From positions 1 to 51,797 of the forward strand of contig CAZYYW010000004.1 in NCBI GenBank assembly GCA_964651445.1: a DNA stretch of 51,797 nucleotides, read 5' to 3'. Positions 9,367 to 18,776 of the stretch are shown piece by piece (position 1 is the stretch's first letter; the number at the start of each line of letters is the position of its first letter). Position numbers and translations under genes: made by a program. The notes under the pieces were generated by a model. The model made no database searches. It was not told the origin of the DNA and saw nothing but the letters and a program-made list of their open reading frames with translations. Source of the stretch: GCA-2746365 sp964651445 (GTDB lineage: Bacteria > Pseudomonadota > Gammaproteobacteria > SZUA-229).

Positions 9367-10362
9367 ATGCGAGATAGACGTTCCACCTATGACATCACGG
9401 ATGACGTACCACTGACCTATGTCGATCGTGTTCACGAAGCTGTGGCAACGATTTTTAACAGCGCCTTTAAACAATACAACAAAGCTGCGCTAAAACAAGC
9501 CTTTGACGACTGCGAACGCCTGTTTGAAGGCGACTTTGCCACATTCCTACCCTGCGATACGCTGTACCACGACAAACAACACACTATGGACATGACACTG
9601 GCACTGGCTAGGCTCATTAATGGCCATGAACGCAGCGTTGCTAAAGATGAACGCCTCGGCGCAGAACGGGCTGTTATCGCAATTATCACCGCCCTGTACC
9701 ATGATTCAGGTTATATACGACACGAGCAAGACCACCACCATTTTAATGGTGCCGAATATACCGCCATCCATGTCAGCCGCAGTGCAGATTTTCTAAAACG
9801 TTATCTACACAAAATTAACCTAGGCGAGTTTTCCCAGTTATCGGCCAACATGGTGCATTACACCGGCTATGAAATTGCACCGGGACAGATTCGGCTGCCG
9901 GATGCGAAGTGGCACTTAATTGGACACATGCTAGGCACCGCGGACTTAATCGCGCAAATGTCAGACCGCTGCTATTTAGAAAAATGCCGTGACCGTTTAT
10001 ACCCAGAGTTTGTCCTCGGTGGCATGACTGTTAAAATCGACGAGCACGGCAATGAAACCGTGCTTTTCACATCGGGTGAAGACTTGCTCAGTAAAACCCC
10101 AGCTTTCTATGCGAAAGAAGTGGAAAATCGTTTAAACAAACTTTTCAACAAAGCGTATACCTATGAAATAGCGCATTTTGAAGGTGAAAGACATTACATC
10201 AATGGCCTTGGTCAAAATCAAGCACGACTGAATGATGTTATAAAGAAAAATGACTATAGTCTGCTACGGCGCAGGCCACCAGAAAATTACGGCACAAAAA
10301 ATTTCCCTGGTCTGGAAGCCTACCTCAATCAACATCCCCTAAAAAAAACTAAAGACGGCTAA
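9367..10362 (+). CDS. HD-domain metal-dependent phosphohydrolase-like protein
   Basis: Predicted cytoplasmic protein of 331 residues. Its central part has HD-superfamily features: His68-Asp69 and His72 (YHDKQH), His112-Asp113 in LYHDSGY, further histidines in EQDHHHFNGAEY (about 120-131), and an Asp in GTADLIAQMSDR that could be the distal metal ligand. Proteins of this superfamily are metal-dependent phosphohydrolases or phosphodiesterases, but the substrate cannot be inferred. It lacks the HD-GYP signature, so a c-di-GMP phosphodiesterase role is unlikely. It is a single gene, convergent with ligA. The ribosome-binding site before the ATG is weak. The ~60-residue C-terminus is basic (LLRRRPPENYG) and unassigned. 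Confidence 0.7.
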   Translation: MRDRRSTYDITDDVPLTYVDRVHEAVATIFNSAFKQYNKAALKQAFDDCERLFEGDFATFLPCDTLYHDKQHTMDMTLALARLINGHERSVAKDERLGAERAVIAIITALYHDSGYIRHEQDHHHFNGAEYTAIHVSRSADFLKRYLHKINLGEFSQLSANMVHYTGYEIAPGQIRLPDAKWHLIGHMLGTADLIAQMSDRCYLEKCRDRLYPEFVLGGMTVKIDEHGNETVLFTSGEDLLSKTPAFYAKEVENRLNKLFNKAYTYEIAHFEGERHYINGLGQNQARLNDVIKKNDYSLLRRRPPENYGTKNFPGLEAYLNQHPLKKTKDG

Positions 10363-10445
10363 AAATCAGTCGATTTTAACGTATTGGGCTGCAAATACCT
10401 GAATGGCGCGCAACGTCTCTCTTCACCCAGAAGTGACCTAGAATG

Positions 10446-12464
10446 TCACCGCAGTAAATCCAGCATCACCGCTTCATCGATTACCTTAACTCCCAGCTTT
10501 TCTGCTTTTGTTAATTTTGAACCCGCTTTGTCTCCTGCCAGCAAGTAATCTGTTTTAGCGGATACACTGCCCGTTACTTTTGCTCCGGCAGCGATTAATC
10601 TATCTTTGGCTTCCTCACGAGACAAGGTCGGTAATGTGCCGGTTATGACGATTACTTTGTCTGTAAAAGCTGTATCTTTCTGTGTTCCTAGTGCTAGCGT
10701 TTTCACCTCTTGCACAACAATTCCAGCATCTAATAACTGCTGTACAACATCCAAATTATGTTGCTGCTGAAAAAAAGTAACCATGTGTTGCGCAACGATT
10801 GGGCCTACATCCTGAACTTCAATTAACTGCTCTATATCTGCTTTTTTTATCGCGTCCAGCGTTTTCAGTTCATTTGCTAGATTCATCGCTGTGGTTTCGC
10901 CAACTTCACGAATACCCAAAGCAAAAATAAAACGGGCAAGTATGGGTTTTTTACTCACTTCTAGAGCATGCAATAAATTGGTCGCGGATTTTTCTGCCAT
11001 GCGTTCTAATGACGCCAGTGTTTCAGCAGACAAAGTATATAAATCGGCAGGTGTTTGAATCAGGTTTTCATCAACCAGTTGTTGGACCAGTTTATCGCCC
11101 AATCCATCGATGTCCATCGCTTTGCGCGAAGCAAAATGTTTAATTGCCTGTGCCCGTTGCGCCTGACAATACAAACCGCCAGTGCAACGCGCTATCGCTT
11201 CGCCCTCAAGTTGCTCAATGGCAGACAGGCACACTGGGCACTGCGTTAGCATTTTTATTTCCGGGAAATTTTTTGTTCTTGATCCGGGAATCACTCTCGC
11301 CACTTCTGGAATAACATCGCCAGCACGGCGCACAATTACCTGATCACCAACACGTATATCCTTACGCCGAACTTCATCCATGTTGTGCAAGGTGGCATTG
11401 CTTACCGTCACACCGCCAACAAACACGGGTTCAAGTCGTGCCACGGGCGTAATCGCACCCGTTCTACCCACCTGAAAATCGACGGCTATAACGCGACTAA
11501 TTTCTTCCTGAGCCGGAAATTTATGCGCAATAGCCCATCGCGGCGCACGTGCCACAAAGCCCAATCGGCTTTGCAGTGCAATGGCATTCACTTTATACAC
11601 AATGCCATCAATATCGTAAGGCAAGGCATCACGCTGCTGTGCGATATCCGCATAATATTTCAGGCATGCTGCCACACCCTTTACTCGTTTTATCTCATTG
11701 CAAACCGGCAAGCCAAAGCTTTTTAACTGCTGCAAAATTTCATCATGCATGTCAGCCAATTCGCCGCCTTCAACAATGCCCGTCGAATAACAATATAAAC
11801 TTAATGGTCGTGTTGCGGTAATCTCTGGATCCAATTGACGCAAGCTACCTGCTGCAGCATTTCGCGGGTTGGCAAATTCTTTTTCACCCTTTTCTCTTGC
11901 TTGATTGTTTAACTTTTCAAAACCGATTTTAGGCATAAATACTTCACCGCGTACTTCTAACACTTGCGGAAAATTCTTGCCCAGTAGTCTTAATGGTACT
12001 GAACGCATGGTTCGGATATTTTGTGTCACGTTCTCGCCGGTGCTGCCATCACCGCGCGTTGCCGCATAAATAAGCGCACCATTTTCATAACGCAGGCTAA
12101 TGGCAAGGCCATCCAATTTTGGCTCAGCCGTGTATTCAATATCATCACTAATTTTTAAGCGATCTTGAATGCGCTGATTAAAAGCGGTTAAGTCTTCTTC
12201 ATTAAATACATTGTCTAGCGACAACATTCGCATTTCATGCTGTATCTGTTCGAAACCCGCTAATGGTGCGGAGCCAACTCGTTGCGTAGGAGAATCGGAA
12301 GTAATTAAAGTCGGATGAACTTGTTCTAACGTGAGCAGTTGTTTATATAAACGATCGTATTCGACATCGGGAACATCGGGATCGTCTAACACATAATACT
12401 GATAAGCATGGTAGCGAAGCTTGTCACGCAATGTTTCGATTTGTTTTTTAACGGGAGTCGGCAT
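10446..12464 (-). CDS. ligA: NAD+-dependent DNA ligase
   Basis: Seals 3'-OH/5'-phosphate nicks using NAD+ during replication and repair. At 672 residues it has the full family length. In order: the Ia domain (HAYQYYVLDDPDVPDVEYD), the adenylation domain with nucleophile Lys116 in EPKLDGLAI, an OB fold (VGRTGAITPVARLEPV), a four-Cys zinc finger (CPVC ... C ... YC, about 405-430), helix-hairpin-helix repeats (ALGIREVGE, VQDVGPIVA), and a C-terminal BRCT domain (VITGTLPTLSREEAKDRL). It follows zipA by 47 bp in the smc-zipA-ligA order found in pseudomonads and relatives, so the three are probably co-transcribed. Identification is secure. Confidence 0.97.
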   Translation of the reverse strand: MPTPVKKQIETLRDKLRYHAYQYYVLDDPDVPDVEYDRLYKQLLTLEQVHPTLITSDSPTQRVGSAPLAGFEQIQHEMRMLSLDNVFNEEDLTAFNQRIQDRLKISDDIEYTAEPKLDGLAISLRYENGALIYAATRGDGSTGENVTQNIRTMRSVPLRLLGKNFPQVLEVRGEVFMPKIGFEKLNNQAREKGEKEFANPRNAAAGSLRQLDPEITATRPLSLYCYSTGIVEGGELADMHDEILQQLKSFGLPVCNEIKRVKGVAACLKYYADIAQQRDALPYDIDGIVYKVNAIALQSRLGFVARAPRWAIAHKFPAQEEISRVIAVDFQVGRTGAITPVARLEPVFVGGVTVSNATLHNMDEVRRKDIRVGDQVIVRRAGDVIPEVARVIPGSRTKNFPEIKMLTQCPVCLSAIEQLEGEAIARCTGGLYCQAQRAQAIKHFASRKAMDIDGLGDKLVQQLVDENLIQTPADLYTLSAETLASLERMAEKSATNLLHALEVSKKPILARFIFALGIREVGETTAMNLANELKTLDAIKKADIEQLIEVQDVGPIVAQHMVTFFQQQHNLDVVQQLLDAGIVVQEVKTLALGTQKDTAFTDKVIVITGTLPTLSREEAKDRLIAAGAKVTGSVSAKTDYLLAGDKAGSKLTKAEKLGVKVIDEAVMLDLLR

Positions 12465-12511
12465 TTGGTGATTCGCTATCAGAGATAAAATAACGGATGT
12501 AAAATAAACGG

Positions 12512-13058
12512 TTACGTTTCGCTGGAAAGCTCAGTCGTTTCTTCGGCGATAAAATCAGCAACCTGAGTACGGTAATTTTCAGCATCCTGTTCGGTAAGCG
12601 GTTCACGTTTATGGTTACATAAACGTGCATCCAATAGACCTGCCAACTGATAACTGCGTTGCAGCATTTCAGTCAAATCATCCAGCGGATCACCGCGCTG
12701 CATTTGCATGAAAACGGTAAGCCCGGTGGTTTTTAAATCATGAATGGTATCGGCATCAAATGAACCCGGCTCCAGCATGTTTGCCAGACTAAACACACTG
12801 CGATTATTGTCCATGTAATGAAAAATATTCATCTCACCAAAACGCAAACCCATGGCTTGCGCCGCACTATTGAGTTCTGCACCCGCAAGGCTTTTATCAG
12901 GCTTGGGAAGTATGTATAAAACAATAATGNNNNNNNNNNNNNNNNNNNNNNNNNNNNNNNNNNNNNNNNNNNNNNNNNNNNNNNNNNNNNNNNNNNNNNN
13001 NNNNNNNNNNNNNNNNNNNNNNNNNNNNNGCCAGTAATACCCATCGCAATGGTTCCAC
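12512..13058 (-). CDS. zipA: Cell division protein ZipA, interrupted by an assembly gap
   Basis: Membrane-anchored protein that tethers FtsZ to the inner membrane at the division site. The C-terminal FtsZ-binding domain is clear between 12512 and 12929: IIVLYI, GLRFGEMNIFHY, FSLANMLEPGSFD and TTGLTVFMQM align with the E. coli domain. The N-terminus is readable on the far side of the gap: a GTG at 13058 gives M-E-P-L-R-W-V-L-L-A, the start of the single TM anchor, 5 bp after the smc stop. The missing piece is the low-complexity linker, a common cause of assembly breaks. Because the gap size is arbitrary, the two halves need not share a frame here. The gene sits between smc and ligA. Confidence 0.88.
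12930..13029. other. Assembly gap (100 N) inside zipA
   Basis: Exactly 100 undetermined bases, a placeholder of unknown real length. It removes the variable linker between the ZipA membrane anchor and the FtsZ-binding domain. Confidence 0.97.
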
Positions 13059-13063
13059 GTCGT

Positions 13064-16000
13064 TTATGCTCCTACGCCCGCCATCGTTGCCGCTTCTGCG
13101 ACATCAACAGAAACCAGACGGGAAACGCCTGACTCACGCATGGTAACACCGGTTAAATGTTCAGACATTTCCATCGTGGTTTTATTATGGGTGATGAAAA
13201 TAAACTGCACCTGACTAGACATTTCTTTCACTAGTTGGCAGAAACGACCAACATTGGCTTCGTCCAACGGCGCGTCAACCTCATCCAGCATACAAAATGG
13301 CGCCGGGTTTAATTCGAAGATAGCGAACACCAGCGCCACTGCGGTTAATGCTTTCTCGCCACCAGACATCAGGTGGATATTTGAAATTCGCTTGCCTGGT
13401 GGTCTTGCCATTATCGATACGCCAGTATTCAACAGGTCATCGCCTGTCATTTCCAGATAAGCAATGCCGCCGCCAAATAATTTAGGGAACATTTCCTTGA
13501 TACGTGAATTAACATGGTCGAAGGTATCTTTAAAACGAGTGCGCGTTTCTTTGTCGATTTTTGCAATCGCCTGCTCTAAAATATCCAGTGCGGCGGTAAT
13601 GTCACGATCCTGTTCATCCAGATAATCTTTGCGCTGCAACTGTTCCTTGTACTCGTCAATGGCAGCCAAGTTAATGGGGCCAAGTCGATTAATTTTTTGT
13701 GCCACGTCCGCCAATCGGGATTCCCATTGTTTACTGCTCGCGGGCTGGTCTTGTGTTTCCAGTTCACTGAGTTTCGCCAGCACAACATCCAGTTCGAAAC
13801 CCGTTTCTTCTAATTGCTCCAGCGTAGTTTTACTGCGCACTCGTGTTTCCTGGCTATCAAGTCGCAGTTGTTCTAGTTTGCTGCGTACGTTTTGCGATTT
13901 TTGTTCGAACGATGAGCGTTGTTGTTCCAGTGTTTTCAGAGTATGCGTAATACTCTCAACCTTACGCCGAGATTCAACCAAAGCTTCTTCTGAGGTCAGT
14001 CGTTGCGCCAGTAATATTTTGAGCTCGGCTTCCAGTTGCTCTGTCGGCTGTGTTGATTGCGATAGCAACGCTTTCAGTTCTTGTTGTCGCTGCGATTGCG
14101 CTGCTTGTGTTTGCTGCATGCGCTGAATATTATGTTGCAAACCACTGAGGCGCGTTTTCAAACCTTCTACGCGGATAGCCAATTGGTGTGCTTGCTCACG
14201 GTGTTGCTGTGAATTTGTTTTGTGCTGCTGAAGCTCTTGCTGTAACTGTTCGCGCTGCCCTTGCAAGGTTTTTCTGTCAGCCTCCATTTGCTCAGCATTT
14301 TCCAGCGCTGCATTGCGGCTTTTTGTTGCAGTAGCAATGTCGGTTTCATCTGCGATGATTAGATTCTGGGTTTCTTCCAGTTCGCCATCAAGATCTTTGC
14401 CACGATTGGTAATGTGTTCATGCCGAGATTCACGTGCGGTTATTTGCGCCTTGATTTCATTCAACCGTGAATGGATGCTGTTCAGTAAAACCTGAATTTC
14501 TTCACGTTGTTGTTCCTTACTTTGCAAGCCACTGCGCAGGTCACTTAATTCAACATTGATTTTTTCAGCACTGCTTTCTAATTCGCCTAAGGTCTGCTGA
14601 GATTCACGGATGCTTTGTTCCCGCGCCAGCACACCAGTACTGGCATCATTATCACGGCTAATACGCAACCAATTGGGGCCTAACCAGATACCATCTTTGG
14701 TAATAATACTTTCATTGGCTGCCAGTGCATGTCGCATGGTTAATGCCTGTTCCAGTGTGTCGGTGCAACGAATGCCATGCATAAATTGATTTAATTGCAC
14801 TGTCGATGAAACCTGCTCCAACAACAAACCCGCCGCTTCACTACTGGCTGCATTCGCCTGCCCAGTTTCAATGAGCGAAATATTACTGTCTTGTAGACTG
14901 TTTAGTGCACTCGAAAATTGTTCAATATTTTCCACACAGACCGCTTCCAGGGTATCGCCCAGTACGGTTTCCACCGCTAGTTCCCAGCCTTCGGTGACAG
15001 TTAATTGTTCGGCAAAACGCGCATTTTTATTGATGCCGCTTTTTTCCAACCACTGTTGCGCGGCTTTGTCAGTTTTACCCAATGCGGCTTCTTGCAAGGC
15101 TTCCATCGAAGACAGGCTGCCCTGACACTGATGAACATTGCGCCGAACATCGGCCGACTGTTGCTCAACCGTAGAAATTTTTTCCCGGGTGTTACGGATC
15201 TCAGCAATAGCATCGCTGAGTAACTGCTCATTGCTTTCTTTTTCAACCGTCGATTTAGCCAGCAGTACGCTTAGGTCAGAAATTTGTTCCTCTAAGTTCT
15301 CACCACGCAAAGCCTGTTTCTCAACATCAATTTTTTGCAGCCGTTGTTTTAACTGAATAACATGGCGTTCCAGTTGTTCCATGCGAGAACGTTCGATCTG
15401 TGCTTTCTGACTTTCAGCCGAATAAAGCTGATTGCTTTCATCCCATTGCAATTGCCAGTTTTGCATGGCCTGCTCTGATTGCAAAAAAGCGGCTGCACTA
15501 TCTTCTTGCTGGGTTTTTAATGCCACCAACTGCGGCTCTTCCTCGGCAAGGTTTTGCTTGAATTCTGTGATTGCCTGTTCATCCGACTGAATGGCCTGCG
15601 TGGCATCGGCCAATGTACCTTCTATCTGTTCAAGGTCGGTTTTCTGGCGCTGCAATAAATCCTGTTGATGTTTAATGTTCTGCTCTTTTGCAGAAATATC
15701 CGCACCCAAACGATAAAATTCGGCCTGAACATTGTTCAATATTTCGTTGGACTGTGTGCCTTGCTGACGATTTGATTCAATCTCTGATTCGGCAGCACGT
15801 TGCTCTGCTATCACCTGTTCCAACGCTGTTTCTGTTGCCTGTATTTCTTTGTCACGGCTATCCAGCTCGGTTTTGAGTTCACGCCAATGCAAAGTCAGGT
15901 GCTCAGCTTTGAGTTCACGCTCTTCCTGTTTTAACTCTTTATAACGCTCAGCGCTACGACTCTGACGTTGCAACCTTGCCAGTTGCTTTTCAATCTCTTC

Positions 16001-16594
16001 ACGTAGGTCAGACAAGCGGTCAAGGTTTTCCCGGGTATGGCGGATACGGGTTTCAGTTTCACGACGACGCTCTTTGTACTTGGAAATACCCGCCGCTTCC
16101 TCAAGAAAACTCCGCAGTTCTTCAGGTTTGGCTTCGATCAAACGGGAAATCATACCCTGCTCGATAATGGCGTAACTGCGTGGTCCCAGACCCGTTCCCA
16201 GAAACAGATCAGCGACATCACGGCGGCGGCAACGAGTGCCATTCAAACTGTATTTTGAACCGCCTTCGCGTGTTACCTGACGTTTTACCGATATTTCAGA
16301 ATAATTGGCGTACTGACCACCCAGCTTGCCTTCGCTGTTATCGAAAATCAGTTCCACCGAAGCCGTATCGATAGGTTTTCTGGAAGATGAACCATTAAAA
16401 ATCACATCGTCCATTGATGCACCGCGCAGGTGCTTGGCTGACGACTCGCCCATCACCCAACGCACCGCATCAATGGTATTCGACTTACCACAACCATTGG
16501 GGCCAACAATACCGGTTAAGTTGCTGGGGAAATTAATAGTCGTTGGGTCAACGAAGGATTTAAAACCAGAAAGTTTTATCTTGCTTAAACGCAT
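13064..16594 (-). CDS. smc: Chromosome segregation ATPase SMC
   Basis: Core ATPase of the bacterial condensin that loads at and compacts the chromosome with ScpA and ScpB, both encoded at 31213-33197. It has 1176 residues, the normal length. The N-terminal head carries Walker A (GPNGCGKSN, residues 31-39). Two long heptad-rich coiled coils flank a hinge near the middle (about 520-660, with VCVENIEQF and TKDGIWLGPNW). The C-terminal head has the signature LMSGGEKALTAVALVFAIF and Walker B with MLDEVDAPLDEANV. It is first in an smc-zipA-ligA operon, with zipA starting 5 bp after its stop. SMC-ScpAB in place of MukBEF fits gammaproteobacteria outside the enteric/Vibrio group. Confidence 0.97.
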   Translation of the reverse strand: MRLSKIKLSGFKSFVDPTTINFPSNLTGIVGPNGCGKSNTIDAVRWVMGESSAKHLRGASMDDVIFNGSSSRKPIDTASVELIFDNSEGKLGGQYANYSEISVKRQVTREGGSKYSLNGTRCRRRDVADLFLGTGLGPRSYAIIEQGMISRLIEAKPEELRSFLEEAAGISKYKERRRETETRIRHTRENLDRLSDLREEIEKQLARLQRQSRSAERYKELKQEERELKAEHLTLHWRELKTELDSRDKEIQATETALEQVIAEQRAAESEIESNRQQGTQSNEILNNVQAEFYRLGADISAKEQNIKHQQDLLQRQKTDLEQIEGTLADATQAIQSDEQAITEFKQNLAEEEPQLVALKTQQEDSAAAFLQSEQAMQNWQLQWDESNQLYSAESQKAQIERSRMEQLERHVIQLKQRLQKIDVEKQALRGENLEEQISDLSVLLAKSTVEKESNEQLLSDAIAEIRNTREKISTVEQQSADVRRNVHQCQGSLSSMEALQEAALGKTDKAAQQWLEKSGINKNARFAEQLTVTEGWELAVETVLGDTLEAVCVENIEQFSSALNSLQDSNISLIETGQANAASSEAAGLLLEQVSSTVQLNQFMHGIRCTDTLEQALTMRHALAANESIITKDGIWLGPNWLRISRDNDASTGVLAREQSIRESQQTLGELESSAEKINVELSDLRSGLQSKEQQREEIQVLLNSIHSRLNEIKAQITARESRHEHITNRGKDLDGELEETQNLIIADETDIATATKSRNAALENAEQMEADRKTLQGQREQLQQELQQHKTNSQQHREQAHQLAIRVEGLKTRLSGLQHNIQRMQQTQAAQSQRQQELKALLSQSTQPTEQLEAELKILLAQRLTSEEALVESRRKVESITHTLKTLEQQRSSFEQKSQNVRSKLEQLRLDSQETRVRSKTTLEQLEETGFELDVVLAKLSELETQDQPASSKQWESRLADVAQKINRLGPINLAAIDEYKEQLQRKDYLDEQDRDITAALDILEQAIAKIDKETRTRFKDTFDHVNSRIKEMFPKLFGGGIAYLEMTGDDLLNTGVSIMARPPGKRISNIHLMSGGEKALTAVALVFAIFELNPAPFCMLDEVDAPLDEANVGRFCQLVKEMSSQVQFIFITHNKTTMEMSEHLTGVTMRESGVSRLVSVDVAEAATMAGVGA

Positions 16595-16906
16595 TATTTA
16601 TGTGATTTAGTGGTGAAATTCAGTGGGAAATTTTTATTTATTTAGCGTAGTTTACATGACTGGTCACGCTTTTTAAGCGCCAATTACGCAAGTTTTACAG
16701 TTAAATTTTTTAACATTTATTTATTGTTTAATTAGGTGGCGTAAGCTGCTGAATTTATTACAGGTGAAAGCAAGCTTCTTTACAATATTAGCCATCAATA
16801 ATATAGCGCCTATAGCAATTTTCTGTATAATGCCGATTTACTTTATCGCCAGTACTGTATTCATGCGTATTCAACATTGAACACTGGCATTTTTCAGAGG
16901 TTAAAC
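16595..16906. promoter_or_regulatory. Divergent smc / queF regulatory region
   Basis: AT-rich 312-bp region between divergent genes, without a credible ORF. Possible promoters toward queF are TTTACA (16779-16784) with TATAGC 17 bp later (16802-16807), and a perfect TATAAT at 16826-16831 without a good -35. A Shine-Dalgarno AGAGG at 16896-16900 sits 6 bp before the queF ATG and fixes that start. I saw no preQ1 riboswitch fold. The assignments are visual matches only. Confidence 0.4.
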
Positions 16907-17296
16907 ATGCCGACCAAACCTTCAAAAGAACTGGAAATATTTGATAATCCCAGTCCTGAACGCGACTACACTATCCGTATTCGTCTACCAGAATTCACCT
17001 GCTTGTGTCCCAAAACCGGACAACCAGACTTTGCCACTCTGCACCTGGAATACGTGCCTGAAAGCAGTTGTATCGAACTCAAAGCACTAAAAATGTACAT
17101 CTGGTCGTTTCGAGATGAAGGTACTTTTCATGAGGCAGTGACCAATGAAATTCTGTCTGATCTGGTCGCAGCCTGCCAGCCACGTTTTATGCGGCTGCGC
17201 GCTGAATTTAATGTGCGCGGCGGTGTTTATACAACGGTAGTCGCCGAACATCAGGCTACCGACTGGACTGCGCCCACGGTTGTATCACTGCCTTAA
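16907..17296 (+). CDS. queF: NADPH-dependent 7-cyano-7-deazaguanine reductase (short type)
   Basis: Reduces preQ0 to preQ1 in queuosine biosynthesis, using NADPH, in the cytoplasm. The 129-residue protein is the short YkvM-like form. The diagnostic stretch PEFTCLCPKTGQPDFA contains the nucleophilic Cys34 and the catalytic Asp41. SSCIELKALKMY and FRDEGTFHE are the QueF motif and NADPH-binding blocks, and Glu57 should bind the substrate. The start at 16907 is supported by AGAGG 6 bp upstream; an in-frame ATG at 16877 would add ten unrelated residues. An FGGY kinase begins 16 bp later, probably by chance of operon packing since the pathways are not obviously linked. Confidence 0.95.
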   Translation: MPTKPSKELEIFDNPSPERDYTIRIRLPEFTCLCPKTGQPDFATLHLEYVPESSCIELKALKMYIWSFRDEGTFHEAVTNEILSDLVAACQPRFMRLRAEFNVRGGVYTTVVAEHQATDWTAPTVVSLP

Positions 17297-17312
17297 GCGG
17301 AATTTTTAGGCA

Positions 17313-18620
17313 GTGAGCACAGCGGTCTATCTTGGCATTGATATTGGCACCTCCGGTATCCGCGGTAGCGTTATCAATAGCCGTGCCGACGAGATTATCT
17401 GCCACCGCCTGTCTTTTAGTTCTACCCTGCCAGTGCAGGGTAAAAATGAGCAAAACCCAGACCTTTGGTTACATTTATTGGATCAACTGCTGCATGAAAT
17501 CCAGCGCCTATTAAATAACCATAAAACTGACTACCGTATTGCAGCTATCGCCATTGACGGCACTTCCAGCACCCTTATCGCCTGCAACAAGGCTGGTATG
17601 GCACTCTCACCAGCATTGATGTATAACGACCAGCAAAGCCAGCAAGAAGCTCAATCAATTAGTCACTTTGCGCCCTCTGAATCAGCCGTTCACAGTCCCA
17701 GCTCATCTCTCGCTAAAGCTTTATTTCTTCTGAAAAAATACCCCAAAACTGAAATATTTTGCCACCAGGCAGATTGGCTGAGCTCATCGCTTACCGGTCT
17801 ATATGGTATCAGCGACGAAAATAACTGTTTGAAAATGGGTTATGACAGCATCAATCAACAATGGCCTAAATGGCTACACAGTAACAACCAGAATGCAGTT
17901 TTACCCAAGCAGCTATTACCACGAGTGGTGGCACCTGGTTCGTGTATTGCAGTTGTAAAACCTGCGTTAATTAAAAAATACAATCTGGCACAAGACTGCA
18001 TGCTTGTTGCCGGCACTACTGACAGTAATGCCGCCGTACTGGCAACAGGCGCAAGTAAAATAGGTGATGCTGTTACCTCTCTCGGTAGCACATTAGTACT
18101 CAAGATTTTTTCAAAGAAACCACTATTTCAACCTGAATACGGTATCTATAGCCATCGTTTGTATAATCGTTGGTTAGTTGGCGGTGCTTCCAATTCAGGT
18201 GGCAGCGTTTTATTGCAACACTTTAATCAAATACAGCTTGATGAAATGACGCCACTGCTCAAACCTGAACAGCCGATGGCGCTAAATTACTACCCACTAC
18301 CCGGCAGCGGTGAGCGATTTCCTGTCAATGATAGTCAGAAACAAAATTACACCCGTCCGCGACCTTCGTCAGACGTGGATTTTTTTCAAGCTTTATTAGA
18401 AGGCATAAGCGACATAGAAGCTGAGGGCTATCGAAAGTTGGAAGCACTAGGTGCACCATCCGCCAGTAGAGTATTCACCGCAGGCGGCGGCAGTAAAAAC
18501 CCTGCCTGGGAAAAAATCCGCGCGCAGCGCTTAGCTGCCACAATCGTCAATGCGGTACATTGCGAAGCCAGTTATGGCAGCGCACTGTTGGCGCTTCGCG
18601 CAATGAAAAATGAAAAATGA
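17313..18620 (+). CDS. FGGY-family carbohydrate kinase (ribulokinase/xylulokinase-like)
   Basis: ATP-dependent sugar kinase of 435 residues with a GTG start. The N-terminal phosphate-binding loop is GIDIGTSGIRGSV, followed by AIAIDGTSST, MYNDQQ, a mid-protein AGTTDSNAAV with a likely catalytic Asp, SLGSTLVLK, and a C-terminal adenosine-binding FTAGGGSKNPAWEKIRAQ. Its short length and divergent sugar site resemble the cyanobacterial and plant D-ribulose kinase-like group more than E. coli XylB, but the substrate is an inference. It lies between queF and cysZ, so context does not help. The 3' end runs into a tandem (ATGAAAA)n array that supplies the last residues and the stop codon. Confidence 0.8.
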   Translation: MSTAVYLGIDIGTSGIRGSVINSRADEIICHRLSFSSTLPVQGKNEQNPDLWLHLLDQLLHEIQRLLNNHKTDYRIAAIAIDGTSSTLIACNKAGMALSPALMYNDQQSQQEAQSISHFAPSESAVHSPSSSLAKALFLLKKYPKTEIFCHQADWLSSSLTGLYGISDENNCLKMGYDSINQQWPKWLHSNNQNAVLPKQLLPRVVAPGSCIAVVKPALIKKYNLAQDCMLVAGTTDSNAAVLATGASKIGDAVTSLGSTLVLKIFSKKPLFQPEYGIYSHRLYNRWLVGGASNSGGSVLLQHFNQIQLDEMTPLLKPEQPMALNYYPLPGSGERFPVNDSQKQNYTRPRPSSDVDFFQALLEGISDIEAEGYRKLEALGAPSASRVFTAGGGSKNPAWEKIRAQRLAATIVNAVHCEASYGSALLALRAMKNEK

Positions 18621-18636
18621 AAAATGAAAAATGAAA
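18602..18636 (+). repeat. Short tandem repeat (ATGAAAA)n at a gene's 3' end
   Basis: About four and a half head-to-tail copies of the 7-mer ATGAAAA. The stop codon of the FGGY kinase lies within the array. A related motif in the opposite sense (cacttttcattattcattg) occurs 110 bp downstream before cysZ, and again around yciO. Confidence 0.8.
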
Positions 18637-18776
18637 AATTTTCCCATGCTTTTGTCAGCAACAACATCATCACGTGCTTGATGTTTCATTCGCAGGTATA
18701 ATACGTCCGAGATTGGCACTAACTTTATGTTCAGCCTCTAACACATTCACTTTTCATTATTCATTGGCTATCCATC

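Noticed and set aside
13629..14126. Ser/Cys-rich 165-codon ORF opposite smc.
   Set aside because: It is antisense to the SMC coiled-coil region, where Gln/Glu-rich codons commonly leave long open frames on the other strand.
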